A stretch of DNA of 64,000 bases from Xiphydria camelus (Eukaryota > Arthropoda > Insecta > Hymenoptera > Xiphydriidae), in NCBI GenBank assembly GCA_963678675.1, contig OY783194.1:22546278-22610277 (forward strand), written 5' to 3'. Both the position numbers and the translations under genes were made by a program. Of this stretch, positions 33,501 through 44,400 are shown piece after piece (position 1 is the stretch's first letter; every line of letters begins with the position of its first letter). The notes under the pieces are model-generated. The model was not told the DNA's origin, searched no databases, and worked only from the letters and a program-made list of their open reading frames with translations.

Positions 33501-36061
33501 ACATCTAGATCAAAGAACAACTGGATTCACGGAAAATAAATTTATCGCAAACAATATACAAGCGATGCTTAGTCTCAATTGTAAACCAACTAGTACAGTA
33601 GATCAAGTTAGTCGCTGTCACTCTTTCTTCGTGGCCTCTACGGCAGCTAAGCTGAGGCAGGAAAGTGATTTTTTGTCAGACAATTCCGAGGTTTTGGGAG
33701 TTGCTAAGCTCCTTTATCGCTTGTCCTTCATTTTCAAAGAGAATTCTATAATGGTGAGGATAATGATAGGTCGCGTAACAATAGACCTAGATAGAAATGC
33801 GCAAGCAATATGCCGGCATAATGCTGATACGCGAATTCGGTTCATAACTATGCCAATATAACGCCGTAATCGAAAAGCTACATAAAAGAAGATACTAGGC
33901 GCGTCCGTAAAATAAGGTCTCCAAGGCGCTGGGGTCATGAGGAACGCTTTTTCGTGACATCCGGCAATACTAGCATGTACACCCGTGCTCACGGAATCTG
34001 TCGCTGGTGACTTTTTTTAAACCTTATTTTTAAACGTACTAACCAGTGAACAATTAATTCTCATGCCCTCATTAGCTACGGTGACGTCTACTCTCGTTAA
34101 TGAAAGCACGAGGATTGATTAATCATTGGTTAGTACGTTTAAAAATAACATTTAAAAAAAGTCACCAGCGACAGATTCCGTGAGCACGGGTGTAGCTTGG
34201 CTTCCCCCCTTCAAATACTCCCCAAACCGAGCCCGCTACGAAGCTTGGCGTTGACTGGGCAGCAGTTCGCGATGGAGCTCCCGCTCGCTTCTCCCGCCAG
34301 GTGCGTGCAGTGGTCCGTTTTTTTTAGTGTCAAGAACGCTACACATTGACATTCATCGTCAGTTATGCGCAGTCTATGAGCCACAGTGTATGGACGTCAA
34401 AAACGTGCGAAAGTGGGTCAGAGAGTTCAAGGACGGACGTAAGGACGTCCACGATGAACAGCATTTTAACCGAAGGCAGACCCGAACACTGTTCGTCGTG
34501 GACGTCTGTAAGAACGCTGTAAGAAGGCAGACCCGAACACCCTGTAGTTCATAGACTGCGTATAACTGACGATGAATGTCAATGGGGGTAGTGTTCTTGG
34601 CACTCAAAAAACAGATCACTGCACGTAACTCGCACCTGGCGGGAGCTCCATCGCGAACTGCTACCCGGGGGGGGGGGGGGGCTTTCTCGAGTCACTCGCA
34701 AAGTTACGTATACGCATCTTAGCCAATAGACTAATCAGGATCAAGTATTCCGTTGTGGTAGGGGTCCTGATTGGTCTACTCGCTAAGAAACGTATACGTT
34801 TTTTTTGCGAGTAACTCGAGAAAGGGGCCCCAGTCAAGGCAGAGCTTCGTAGCGGGCTCGGTTTGGGGGGGGGGGGGACTTGAAGGGGGGGAGCCAAGCT
34901 ACACGCTAGTATTACCGGATATCGCGTAAAAGCGTTCTTCACGGCTCCAGCGCCTTGGAGACCTTATTTTACGGAAACGCCTCGTACATACTTAGGGAAT
35001 GCAGCAATACTCGTGGCTACAATAATAGTAACAGTTAGAACTATTGCTATAGTAGCCGGAAGTGTCGCTGCAGAGTAAGTCACGTTTCATTGCGGTGACC
35101 AATCCAATGGTTGTTGCATTAATATAAGAGATAAAAATCAGAGATTATATGCAGGAACACGCTTTACTATTTGGGAAAATTACATATAACGAAGGTACTA
35201 ATTATGAGAAAGTTTATTTTTTATTCGCCATTCTACTTCATTCCAATCAGATCAAACACAAAGAGATCCCAGTAGGACTCGGTCTGTACCCGACATTCAG
35301 CTTCGTGAATCATTCCTGCGTGCCCAATGCTATAATAACCACATGCAAAGATTACAAGAAGGTTCTGCGTGCGTGCAAGGATATAAAACCAGGAGAACAG
35401 GTATATTTTTATCGGAATTGTATTTTAAGCGAGGGTTAAGTAAACGGAATCTATTTCGACATGCGACATAAGCTACATCGATCTAGCTTTATTATTTTCC
35501 AATGTTCTATTTCAGATATTTCGCAGTTACCTGCAAGGATCTCTCATAATGGACAGTACGGAAAGAAAGGAGTGTCTTAAAAAATGGTTCAAATTTTCAT
35601 GTTCGTGCGAAGCCTGTAAGGCAAACTACACTTTCAAAAATGAAGCGAAAGAAAAATTACTATTACCGAAAGCGTTACAGCGTCGATTGCGAATATCGCC
35701 GATTAATGTTGAAGCCATGTGGAGATTGCTTAAAATCATGCAGCGTGATATTAAGCAACCATGCGTGGAAGTTGAGATAATGAATGAAGCCCTTTCAGAT
35801 GCCTACAGTGGAATACAAAGCCATGTATGTATATTTAGGTTGTAGGATGTTCTGGTTTAGTTCGAATTAGAGTTTCTGCAATTTTTGTTAATTCCTTATT
35901 TCCCACACTGGTACGACCCATCAGCAACTTCACACAATGGGCTTTAAAATCACAGCGCACATGTTTTACTATACTTCCTATATGCTCCTAAGAATTGCAC
36001 TAATACATCTATCTATTTTCAGAACCTTGGACTCCTGTATGCTAGTCTTGGCGTACTCTAA
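21571..36061 (+). CDS. SMYD4-like SET/MYND methyltransferase, copy B (six exons)
   Basis: Exons 21571-21739, 32625-33377, 33509-33753, 35251-35400, 35516-35824 and 36023-36061. Phases agree throughout and give 554 residues. The start is ATG 21571. The exon 1/2 junction (G|CG) is needed because exon 2 has no ATG before its TPR-like helices. Positions: helical leader 1-57, TPR-like 58-110, GRHFVAT near 186, MYND C/H set 222-261, NHSC 409-412, CSCEAC 468-473. No stops in the exons. Intron 1 is 10.9 kb because of the 8.6-kb palindromic insertion; intron 3 carries nested hairpins. The end at LGVL truncates the C-terminal TPR array typical of SMYD4. Predicted lysine methyltransferase; substrate unknown. 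Confidence 0.85.
22291..22619. mobile_element. 329-bp Harbinger-like hairpin in SMYD-B intron 1
   Basis: Ends GGCCCGCTGCACACGTC and complement, flanked by TTA (22288-22290 and 22620-22622). A different hairpin (43689-43822) occupies the same site in unit C. Inner sequence is GC-rich with repeated TTGCGGYRG motifs. ORFs along the arms are palindrome artefacts. Confidence 0.75.
22671..22801. mobile_element. 131-bp hairpin, TGGGTGCTTTCC ends
   Basis: Arms of about 45 bp (TGGGTGCTTTCCATTTA, then GACACAAGTCGACAC) separated by a short loop. Absent from unit C, where CTTACATTGTAACG is continuous. Confidence 0.7.
23745..23925. repeat. Hairpin with CCTAA/TTAGG core (left arm copy)
   Basis: Arms start AGGCAAATAGCTTTTGTGG; the loop side holds CCTAACCTAACCTAA facing TTAGGTTAGGTTAG. 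The mirror copy is at 29995-30170. Three units only, so not a telomere array. Confidence 0.65.
24086..24168 (+). repeat. tRNA-like segment with A-box and B-box motifs
   Basis: TAGCTCGACGTTGGTACAATGC resembles an A-box region and GGTTCGAGTCCCGGG a B box, about 60 bp apart, which suggests a tRNA-derived SINE head. Further copies: 24910-24992, 27019-27100 (+), 28921-29012 and 29752-29838 (-). The T stem has mismatches and no cloverleaf closes, so it is not a tRNA gene. Confidence 0.4.
26179..26698. mobile_element. TTAA element at the palindrome centre
   Basis: TTAA on both sides; ends CCCTCTTACGGCAAAGCT and the partly complementary CTTAGCGTCAGAGGG. Contains a shorter hairpin ending CGTGTATGGGGCCCC near 26485. 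Not mirrored in the right half, so inserted after the palindrome formed. piggyBac-type. Confidence 0.65.
27942..30545. repeat. Giant palindrome, right arm
   Basis: Reverse complement of 23390-25975. The centre between the arms (25976-27941) holds an extra module (26710-27420) and 500 bp of unmatched AT-rich DNA. Confidence 0.8.
31545..31765. repeat. Degenerate GGTCC-TAAGTACC motif array
   Basis: About nine variants of GGTCCYCRTAAGTACC on both strands, for example GGTCCTCATAAGTACC, GGTCCCCGTATGTACC, GGTCCTCGTAATGACC and GGTCCCGACAAGTACC. They crowd the right terminus of the 8.6-kb insertion. Variants also occur singly inside the modules. Confidence 0.65.
31985..32447. repeat. 460-bp ATATCCC MITE, unit B left copy
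   Basis: Uninterrupted equivalent of 965-1067 plus 4671-5034. Lies in intron 1, 180 bp upstream of exon 2. Confidence 0.7.
33978..34194. repeat. TACACCC hairpin MITE, copy 2
   Basis: 217 bp, ends TACACCCGTGCTCACGG and complement, with CGTTTAAAAATAA arms. Same length as 38492-38708 and 39732-39948. Confidence 0.8.
34258..34666 (+). mobile_element. Foldback with mariner transposase N-terminal scrap
   Basis: Arms start GGGCAGCAGTTCGCGATGG. The interior reads DIHRQLCAVYEP, then VRKWVREFKDGRKDVHDEQ. This is the N-terminal helix-turn-helix region of mariner-family transposases. No catalytic domain follows, because the sequence folds back. A relic turned into a hairpin. Confidence 0.65.
34668..34831. 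repeat. Hairpin with GGGGCTTTCTCGAGT ends
   Basis: Arms of about 60 bp with ACTCGCAAA and CGTATACG motifs. A 15-base G run lies at its left edge. Confidence 0.65.
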
Positions 36062-36223
36062 GGAAAATAGCATTAGAACGAGGTGTACTGGACATCATTT
36101 CACTTCTACAATAACGAACCCATTTGTCCACTTTTTGATTGGATTCCGGGCGATACTATATTTTATCATGAAAAAAAATAAAATTACTACTTAGTATGAA
36201 TAACAGCAATAATGCGCGATTCA

Positions 36224-36674
36224 TCGACATCCCTATTGAGAAGATTCCGTAGATTTCCATAGACAATTTTAATGGGAATCTAATATGCCTTTGACATAGC
36301 AATTTCTGACATTCACTAGAAAAGTTTGAAAAGGACGAATAGGAGTTTATTAATTTCTATTTGAATTTCAGATATTAAATAGGGATTTACCGAGTTTTAT
36401 ATGTATCCGCAACCTAAAGAAGTAAAATCCTATAAAGATAATAACGACTTATACACGCCATTTTATTTATAATGACTAATAGAACTTTACAAGATTTTAC
36501 TTGTTTCTACAGGTGCACGTAGAGTCCAATACATTCCTCTTCGTCAATCTTAGGTTTATATTACTGAGTATCTGGAATTGCTGTGTCAAAAGCACATCAA
36601 ATTCCCATGGAGATTCTATAGGATTTTTACAAGTTTTCTCAATGAGAATCTTTGATATTTTTTCAATAGAATAT
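36224..36674. repeat. 460-bp ATATCCC MITE, unit B right copy (inverted)
   Basis: Reverse complement of 31985-32447 along its whole length, roughly 75-80 percent by eye. Begins 160 bp after the SMYD-B stop. Confidence 0.7.
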
Positions 36675-37068
36675 CACATTGTTTGATAATATGTGGATAC
36701 TATCTTTTTTTTTTCGTGTGAGAATATTTTTAAGGTACATACAATATATTATCTATTACCCGAAGTGTTTTTCATAACTAAACATATTAGATAAGTTTAT
36801 CTGCTACATAGTTACTGTATTTACAATACAGAGGATCTATATTCTTCTCGTGATATTGAACTTATGATTAAATCACAATATTTTGCTGACCGAAAAGTCT
36901 TTATAACATTTTTATTACAGTAGTAGGTATAGTTATTATTGATATATATTCATTTAATTTTGTTTTTCAATCAATATTAAATGCCTTTCGACGTTTATAA
37001 TAAAATACTAAAATTTCCTATATTTCTTTATCACGTTGATCCTGCTTAATTTGTTTAGTACTGTAATA

Positions 37069-37247
37069 CAGTCAACTCTCGTTATAAAGCTACTCGTTAT
37101 TAGTCCGGGCTACTTTGGCCCTGGGGTCCTTCTAAACGAAATTATGAAACCGTTTAAGGAGAGTGACGCAAGGAGTGGGGGAAGGCCATTTCTCAGAATG
37201 CGCCTCTCCTACAGCCCCTGCACCGGCCTTATAACGAGAGTTGACTG
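37069..37247. mobile_element. 179-bp pogo-like MITE
   Basis: Ends CAGTCAACTCTCGTTATAA and perfect complement, flanked by TA. This terminal sequence is characteristic of pogo/Tigger-type Tc1/mariner elements. Unit A (8553) is the empty site. Confidence 0.75.
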
Positions 37248-37461
37248 TATTGAAAATTCTAATATCGGTTTTATTCCTTTTTTGTTCTCGTTTGGTTGGG
37301 CGACTGGCCTCTGATGGGATTTCCCCAGTCCTCTTCCCTCGCAGCAGTCCTAACTGATTGTGAACTACTAATCGCGCCGCGTCGTTCGCATGTGCATGGC
37401 AGAACAAAGTTCGTTCGTTCAGCGAACCTTACCATTACCATTTACGATTTAACGTCATATA

Positions 37462-37630
37462 CCGAATGTCGCACGGGAAACCGATCAGACGGGGGCCTTC
37501 TGAATTTCTCTGAATTTGACTTCGGCAGTGCAATTTATGAATCACTCGAGCACCGTCCATGCACTACCGAAGTCAAATTCAGAGAAATTCAGAAGGCCTC
37601 CGCCTGATCGGTTTCCCGTGCGACATTCGG
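37462..37630. mobile_element. CCGAATGTC hairpin MITE (core family member 1)
   Basis: TA-flanked; ends CCGAATGTCGCACGGG and complement. Inner core TTTGACTTCGGCAGTG is shared with 46805-46989 and 55637-55864. Empty site in unit A near 8740. Confidence 0.75.
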
Positions 37631-37783
37631 TATGCCTTGTAACTGGAATCGCCCGATTTTGAATTGTCGGTAGCATGATCAATGCCAAGTTTTCCCATTC
37701 TTTCGTCTGTATATTTGAAACGTGGTGTCAAGCGACATAACTTCATTCACTCATTTCTGTCCTGAATTAATTTCACAAGAAAT

Positions 37784-37861
37784 ATGAAGACGAGCGGGGA
37801 GTTGGTAGACGTAAGGATAAAGACGTCGAAAAAAATAGTTGGTACAAAAAAAATCGACTAG
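37784..37861 (+). pseudogene. NIFK-like exon 1 fragment, unit B
   Basis: MKTSGELVDVRIKTSKK, then an in-frame TAG at 37859. It is followed at once by a 236-bp hairpin (37869-38104) and the TTAA element (38110-38458). No Lys/Ser-rich remainder or RRM follows. Dead fragment. Confidence 0.6.
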
Positions 37862-37868
37862 AATATCT

Positions 37869-38104
37869 CGCTCATCCGGAAGAAAACCGTCACAACTCAA
37901 AATTCAGTTTTTGTCTTAAACGAATCCTAAATAGCCCATTAAATGTTGTGGAAAACCGTCTCATGTCGGAATAAAAATCACTTTTTTTTTACAAAAGAAT
38001 AAAAAAATCAACGATATTCACAAATTAAATTATTGGCAAATTCTTATTGCTTCTCCTGAAAAATGAACGTTTTTAAGTTGTGACGGTTTTCTTTCGGATG
38101 AGCG
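37869..38104. mobile_element. 236-bp hairpin, CGCTCATCCGG ends
   Basis: Arms CGCTCATCCGGAAGAAAAC and complement (about 35 bp), with an AT-rich loop. Absent at the same point in units A and C. Confidence 0.7.
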
Positions 38105-38109
38105 GTCTG

Positions 38110-38458
38110 TTAATTCGTTGACTGCCATGCTGGTCCCACGAGACCAATGCAGGTAAGGATGCCTCCCAGACAGTTGATTCAAATTTGACTGTATTTTGCT
38201 ATGGGAAGGGATCAACATGGGTCAGGAGAACTATAGTATAATGATTGTTAATTTTTTGCAAACTGATGCCTGTGGTCAGAATCAAAATCGAAAAATTGCA
38301 GTTTTCATTAACTTTATTTTTTTCAAATTTTTCGAAAATGCTTTGCCGAAAATTAAATCCACATGAATTATTGCGTTTTCTAAGTCAAAATACATTATCT
38401 ATCATCGGCCTGTTGGGATTATTTTTGAAAAATACCTATATGGCAGTCAACGTGATAA
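38110..38458. mobile_element. TTAA element in NIFK exon, unit B
   Basis: Orthologue of 8977-9369 and 53461-53869; the right TTAA has decayed to ATAA. Starts TTAATTCGTTGACTGCC. Confidence 0.7.
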
Positions 38459-38491
38459 TGATGTTTCGGGAATGTTTTCCACACTGATGCC

Positions 38492-38708
38492 TACACCCGT
38501 GCTCACGGAATCTGTCGCTGGTGACTTTTTTTAAATGTTATTTTTAAACGTACTAACCAATGATTAATCAATCCTCGTGCTTTCATTAACGAGAGTAGAC
38601 GTCACCGTAGCTAATGAGGGCATGAGAATTAATTGTTCACTGGTTAGTACGTTTAAAAATAAGGTTTAAAAAAAGTCACCAGCGACAGATTCCGTGAGCA
38701 CGGGTGTA
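38492..38708. repeat. TACACCC hairpin MITE, copy 3
   Basis: 217 bp and almost identical to 39732-39948, so both are recent or gene-converted. Confidence 0.8.
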
Positions 38709-39117
38709 CATGCTTGAAATTTTATTGAAACCGATCTGAACTTGCTGACGACGCAGCCCTATGAAACTACACCAATACGCCCTGTACATAAATTTTGTAC
38801 CCGCTATGAGGTTGGCTGGGCAAAACTGAAGCAGATGGCGCCACCGAGCCAAACACCCGCGGGCAAATTTAAACGGTTATAATATATTATTAATGCTGCA
38901 CACTAATGTGACTAATGTGACTGGTAAAAAAAATTGTAAAAATGAATTACAAAATAAAATTCAAATACAATCCCCATATGTACTATAAATATACATATTT
39001 AATTAAATAAAAAATGTTCAGAAATTGGCTGACAGTACTGCATTCCCATACTTCGGAATGGGAATACAGTACTGTCAGCCAATTTATGAACACGCTCTAA
39101 ATAATTTTCATTTTTAC

Positions 39118-39304
39118 CTGCATCACCGCTAAAAGTTATTAATTGATCAGGAGTAAAATGAACTTCGCATAATCCTTTTCTTTGATTAGGTGCATATTTT
39201 AAGAAATCGAGCCACTTTTGACGAATATCTTTCGATTTTTTTACAGAAGGAACCATGAACCTTGATTTATTTTTACAACTCGGTACTGCACACGAAAAAA
39301 CCAT
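39118..39304 (-). CDS. THAP zinc-finger exon
   Basis: Starts at ATG 39304: MVFSCAVPSCKNKSRF, then RQKWLDFL, then GLCEVHFTPDQ, giving the full C-x4-C...W...C-x2-H THAP signature. It ends at a GCAG|GTAAAA donor. No transposase exon follows before the element ends; downstream frame (NYLERVHKLADS) is hairpin sequence. Either a first exon of a lost P-like transposase gene or a mobile THAP cassette. Confidence 0.7.
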
Positions 39305-39424
39305 TTTATATTACATTTTTTATTTGAATTCACTTCACTACATATAGATTCATAAATGAAGGTTATATTTTCATTCTTTACTCCTGCAATGCCTACTATG
39401 AAGTAGGCTGCCAATATTGATATA

Positions 39425-39587
39425 TCGATACCATCGATACCTTACTTTGAAAATTTCGTAAGTGCAATTTTTGAAGAAAATGCCATTTATAGCTTACTGT
39501 TTTCAGATTATAAACCTTAACACAGTAAGTTATAAATGGCATTTTTGTCAAAAATTGCACTTCGAGGTTTTCAAAGCAAGGTATCGA
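39425..39587. mobile_element. 163-bp hairpin, TCGATACC ends
   Basis: TA-flanked, inserted in the THAP element. The other copy of that element (21055) is the empty site. Arms about 70 bp. Confidence 0.7.
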
Positions 39588-39731
39588 TATTTCAAATCAG
39601 GCGGTCAAAAAGGGTGTTTAGCTTGGTGGCGCCGAAGTTTACTTCCTCGACCACCAGCCAACCTAATTGGGATTCCACTTTAGGATCGCAGCGCCATGAC
39701 GGAGTATCCGCGAACTAAAAAATCTGTAGTA

Positions 39732-39948
39732 TACACCCGGGCTCACGGAATCTGTCGCTGGTGACTTTTTTTAAATGTTATTTTTAAACGTACTAACCAA
39801 TGATTAATCAATCCTCGTGCTTTCATTAACGAGAGTAGACGTCACCGTAGCTAATGAGGGCATGAGAATTAATTGTTCACTGGTTAGTACGTTTAAAAAT
39901 AAGGTTTAAAAAAAGTCACCAGCGACAGATTTCGTGAGCACGGGTGTA
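39732..39948. repeat. TACACCC hairpin MITE, copy 4
   Basis: 217 bp; see 38492-38708. Confidence 0.8.
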
Positions 39949-40819
39949 CATAATTTCCCAACGGCCGGCCTTACACAGCCAAAATATCTCTCTGAATTCA
40001 GAGAAAAATTCATATTATTAATTCATGACAACCGGAATTGCATATGAGGAGCTCATTTTCAAAGTGCAACAAGTACATTTGTATCCAATTTCAAGCAGAG
40101 ATCTCAATAGGTTTTGTAGAAATAGTAGAATTAGTTATACCTTCTTAGCCAAGAAATTGAAAAATGGACTTGTTGCACTTTGGAAATAAACTCACCATAT
40201 CATTTTAATTATGCAGTACACACACACGTTCTGATTTTGCAGATTTATCTGTCAGAGTGTTACTGACAAACGTTATGAATTCCGGATCGGAAGATTTAAG
40301 ATTATGAATTCATTACGCACTTCTTTCCATATATTTAAATATAGCGAGCACACACACGCCGGAATCATATTCTGATTATTTTAATTGAAAACTGCAAGAG
40401 GTGGTGAGAAGACCTGAGTTGCTACTTCTGATGCGTGATGAGTGATACGGAAAATTTAATTTTGTAACATTCTGTAGTAATCGAAGAATCTATCAGAATG
40501 CTGTTGTAATTTTCTTGCCGTAATGTAGTACTGGCTCTCCCTTATTCTGTTCACATTAAAAGAGTGAATCCAGAGTGTATTCATTTACGTTTTTTTTTTT
40601 TAAATAAATAGCTAAAAGTACTGCGATAAGTATCAATTCGTCTTCCACACCGATCAACGATGCTCGCTAGCCGAGAAACACGAGAATACTGATCTAACAG
40701 AATTCTTAAGATATGTGTGAGGTAAGGTGTCGGAATTCACATTATGAATTCCGTCTCTGAATTTATAATCCGAATTCCGACATCTTGCCTCACACATATC
40801 TTAAGAATTATTTATCTTA
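39949..40819. repeat. GAATTC-rich region with two hairpins
   Basis: Hairpins at 40053-40190 (TTTCAAAGTGCAACAAGT arms) and 40701-40809 (AATTCTTAAGATATGTGTGAG arms). GAATTC or AATTCC recurs about eight times. No gene. Confidence 0.55.
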
Positions 40820-40950
40820 GCCCTCATTAGCTACGGTCGCGTCTACTCTCGTTAATGAAAGCATGAGAATTAATTGTTCATTGGCTAGTATGTTTAAAAA
40901 TAACATTTTAGAAAGTCACCATGATTAGAATCCGTGCACGCGCGGGTGTA
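40820..40950. repeat. TACACCC hairpin MITE, half copy
   Basis: Right half of the family, ending CGCGGGTGTA; the left half has been lost. Confidence 0.6.
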
Positions 40951-41040
40951 CGTAATAACGCAGTACGTAATACACCTCTTGTAAACTAGATGACGCCAGT
41001 AGCAAAGACAGAAATCTAAGAACGGGACTTCCCTTTCTAT

Positions 41041-41238
41041 GGGTGAGGTTACACGTTCAGTCTGACATCAGTTCAGTCTTCGACCTTGGATTGATGGTAG
41101 ACTGACAGACTATATTTAAAGTAATGAAATATCCGTCAGTCCGATCCATCAGTCAACGCATTTATACGATCAGTTTTTCGTCAGTTCAGTCCATGACTGT
41201 AGTAATACTGATGCCAGACTGAGCGTGTAACCTCCCCC
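41041..41238. mobile_element. Hairpin in SMYD-C promoter, GAGGTTACACG ends
   Basis: Ends GAGGTTACACGTTCAGTC and GAGCGTGTAACCTC. Arms repeat CAGTC/CAGTT motifs. Unit B (21352) is the empty site. Sits about 215 bp upstream of the SMYD-C start codon. Confidence 0.7.
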
Positions 41239-41453
41239 TTTCGATATCGCATTATAGGAGCTGGAGGGGGAACTGGTTAACCGAAATTTGATCCAGATAG
41301 GCAGTTCATTGCAGTTCTTGCGACGTGTGTGAGTGTTGTTACAGTTCGTAACATTTCGTTATATTTCGTTGAGAGCTGAAGCGTTCTTTAAATATAAGAA
41401 AGCGAGTCCTCTTATGCCAGAAATTAGTTTCCGTGAGAATTAATGTATTAAGC

Positions 41454-44400
41454 ATGGAATCGCTGGCGAGAATGAGGGCTGAAATAGGTACAGCCCACAC
41501 AATGAAATTAACGAACGAAGAATCTATACAAAAATTCGTGCATAGTTTTCTTCAAAATCCGTACCACATTGAGCTTCAGACGTTCTGGGATAGTGAATCG
41601 TCCATGGTCTTCGAAACGAGTGGTAAGTCAATTTTTAACCCTTCGTTGCTCACGTGGGGTGTAGGCGACACCCCAGCCTCCTTTTTTTGCATTCCACGCT
41701 TAGAGTTTTTTTTTTCGAGGTTGGCACTTTCAGTACCTTTCGGGAACATTTCATTAAAGAATTTGGCACCAAAAGCGCAAGACAAAATCGATTTGTTTAT
41801 CCGATAGAACGCTACAAAGTGTTAAAAAGTAATTTTTAAAAATCTGTAATTAATTTAATATTTATTATTTTTCTATAAAACTTCTTCCAATTTGTTAATT
41901 TGTCCTTCGTTAATAAAACGAGAGCATGGTATCCTCAGTCTATTATTTATACTATTTTTTAATAAAAATCGGCAGGGAGATCTAGCGTCTGAAAACCGAG
42001 ACCTCATGTACCGAGACTTCGAGTTTTATTTTCAATTAGAAAATTACGAAATTTATTTTTTTTTAAATGTTGAGATCATTAGGCAATATCTCAAGCTTTA
42101 AAATAAAAAAAAAAGTATTAAAAAATTTCACCTTTTCACTAAGAAAACGTTAGTTTTTAACTGTTGTGTAGGGTACACCCCAGGTGAGCTCTTAAGCCGC
42201 GTTCCCACTATGCCAACTGGAAATGCCAAATGGCAAAGCCAAGTGGCTTCCTTCTAGACCGGCACTCGTCGGGTTCGGATTAGCATGCCGTTTGGCACTA
42301 TTTTGCCAACTGGCACGAGCCGACAAAAACGTTCACATTACTCTTGGCTTTGCCACTTGGCATGTTTCGGCATAGTGGGGACGCGGCTTTATGTTTCAAA
42401 AACCCACGTGAGTAACGAAGGGTTAAACTTACTTTCTACGTTCAACGTATCTTCCAATGGGGTAGTAGTAGAAGATGTAATAGTGCCTGGAAAGGCGACT
42501 GGTAATTGAGGCATGTAAATGGAAAAGACTGAAAGTGCCATACCTTGCAGAAATAAGATTTTGTATAAGATTTTTCATAAAAATAAGTGTAAATATGCCA
42601 TCGCCAATAACCTAGTAATGCATGTAAGTGTCTCCTGATTCAGTTTTAGTTTATAGAGCATTCGAAAAGTAGCTCTGCGGTTGCAGTTTTAAACAAATTT
42701 ATTTGATTTTTCAACGATTTCGGCTTTGGCACTTACAACCTTTTCCATTTACACGCGACAATGGGGTCATCTCGCCCATCACAATTTTATAAAAATAATA
42801 GTCGCATTCGGAAACTGAAACGTAATAAGATTCTCTCACAAAAAAAAACCGATTTTGTTGATTGTTGCAAGTAGGAGAGCGTAAAATATGAAAATCTTCA
42901 ATTAAATTTCGCGCCGGATGTGACATGATATAACCCAACGTCGAACGCACTGCGCGCATGCGTTTTCGGCAAGCGTCGAATGGTATTTGGCGTTTGTTTA
43001 CATTCGTAACCAATCACGGTTTTCGTCGCTTTCTAACCAATCAAAGGGGCGGGATATAAGACGTCATATGAAGGCGCACTTTTTAACTTTCTTGTTAATT
43101 TCCATTTTTTCACGTATTAAAAGGAATAAATTTGAAAAACGAATAAATAGGGGTATTTTAATTTCTCCTGAACTTTCATAATCTGGTAAAAAAAAATTGA
43201 CGGGATAACCCTATTGCATAGACATTTTATATCACCAGACATTTATCATTCTTTGAATGGGACGTTTGTTGGTGACACAATTCGGACATTTGCGTTAAAA
43301 ATGTAGGTAATCCTTTGTCGCGTGTATTGAAACGCATAGTACGAATTCTGTTTTAATATGTAATCTAATCCACTGTCTTGTGGTTTAATCTAAACAATTA
43401 ATGTGTGAGTAGAGTATATTACTAACTAAACGCAAAATATCGATCTTCAAATTTGAGATACCAATGCGCGATACCTCTTCGAATGTATTCGAAAAACTAT
43501 AATGGCTCGTCGTAAATAGAATCTCGATGTCTTAAAAAAAACAAGAAACTGAGATAGAAATTGATTGGGCTTCTGTTGCCACATGCACTGCTCTTTATCT
43601 CGAAACAGTTCCTGGATGTTTATGCTTATAAATCGCCTCGACTTTTCTGCATACTGCTCTTGATAACTGTAGTCTAACCGTCATTGTAAAGGTGCAGTTA
43701 AACGGCCTGTGATAGCGCGAGCCGAGCCAAGTTCGCGCGATCTATCGTATGTCGGTTTTTCGACAAGATCAAAGGCGCGCGCGGCTCGGCTCGCGCTATC
43801 ACAGGCCGTTTAACTGCACCTTTAATGTCGAGACTCCGACAAGGGCTCTTTCCCCCCAATCTTACATTGTAACGAGATCAGCGTTTCTAAGGGCGAGGTC
43901 AACACATTATGTTATTCGAAATATGACCGTTCATACTGTCCGATTGTGTTGCGCGTTTCCCAAGATGTGTAGAGTATAATGCTAACCTAGTCTAGATGGT
44001 CTAAACTGTTTTGTCGAAACGCTCCTGCTAAACGGGTCCGACAGAAATATGTACGTTTTTGGTGGAATGGCTTTATAAAATGAAACATTTTGAGTAACGC
44101 ACGGGGACAACCGTACAGTGCGAACGGCTATATTTCGAATGTGCTCACCTCTTTCATCGATACGCCCCGCTAAACGGAACTGGCGAAAACACGTACATAC
44201 ATAGTGTGGCACTACATAACCGCTGCGTAATAATTCTTACGGTTCTGCGTAATGATAACTCGAATAGATGAGTCTCATACCCACCGTTGATTATTACGGA
44301 AGCCAGGTGATATGGAATGAATTAAATAAAACACTGTGGTTGAGTGGAAGTGATAATTTTATTAATCAAACGCGACTAACGTCTTTACTCTTAGGAGAGC

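Larger units (their letters stand above)
33898..34981. mobile_element. Outer hairpin element with nested hairpins, SMYD-B intron 3
   Basis: Outer arms (about 80 bp, GGCGCGTCCGTAAAATAAGG) enclose everything to 34981. Unit A at 6475 is the empty site. Within it: a TACACCC MITE (33978-34194), a second arm pair (34195-34900), and inside that a third pair (34258-34666) beside a fourth hairpin (34668-34831). Confidence 0.75.
38809..39664 (-). mobile_element. AGGTTGGCTGG element, cargo variant 2 (THAP)
   Basis: Same ends as 20600-21133. Carries a THAP exon on the minus strand, a small hairpin at 39007-39100, and a separately inserted hairpin at 39425-39587. A P-type relation is suggested by THAP alone. 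Confidence 0.65.
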
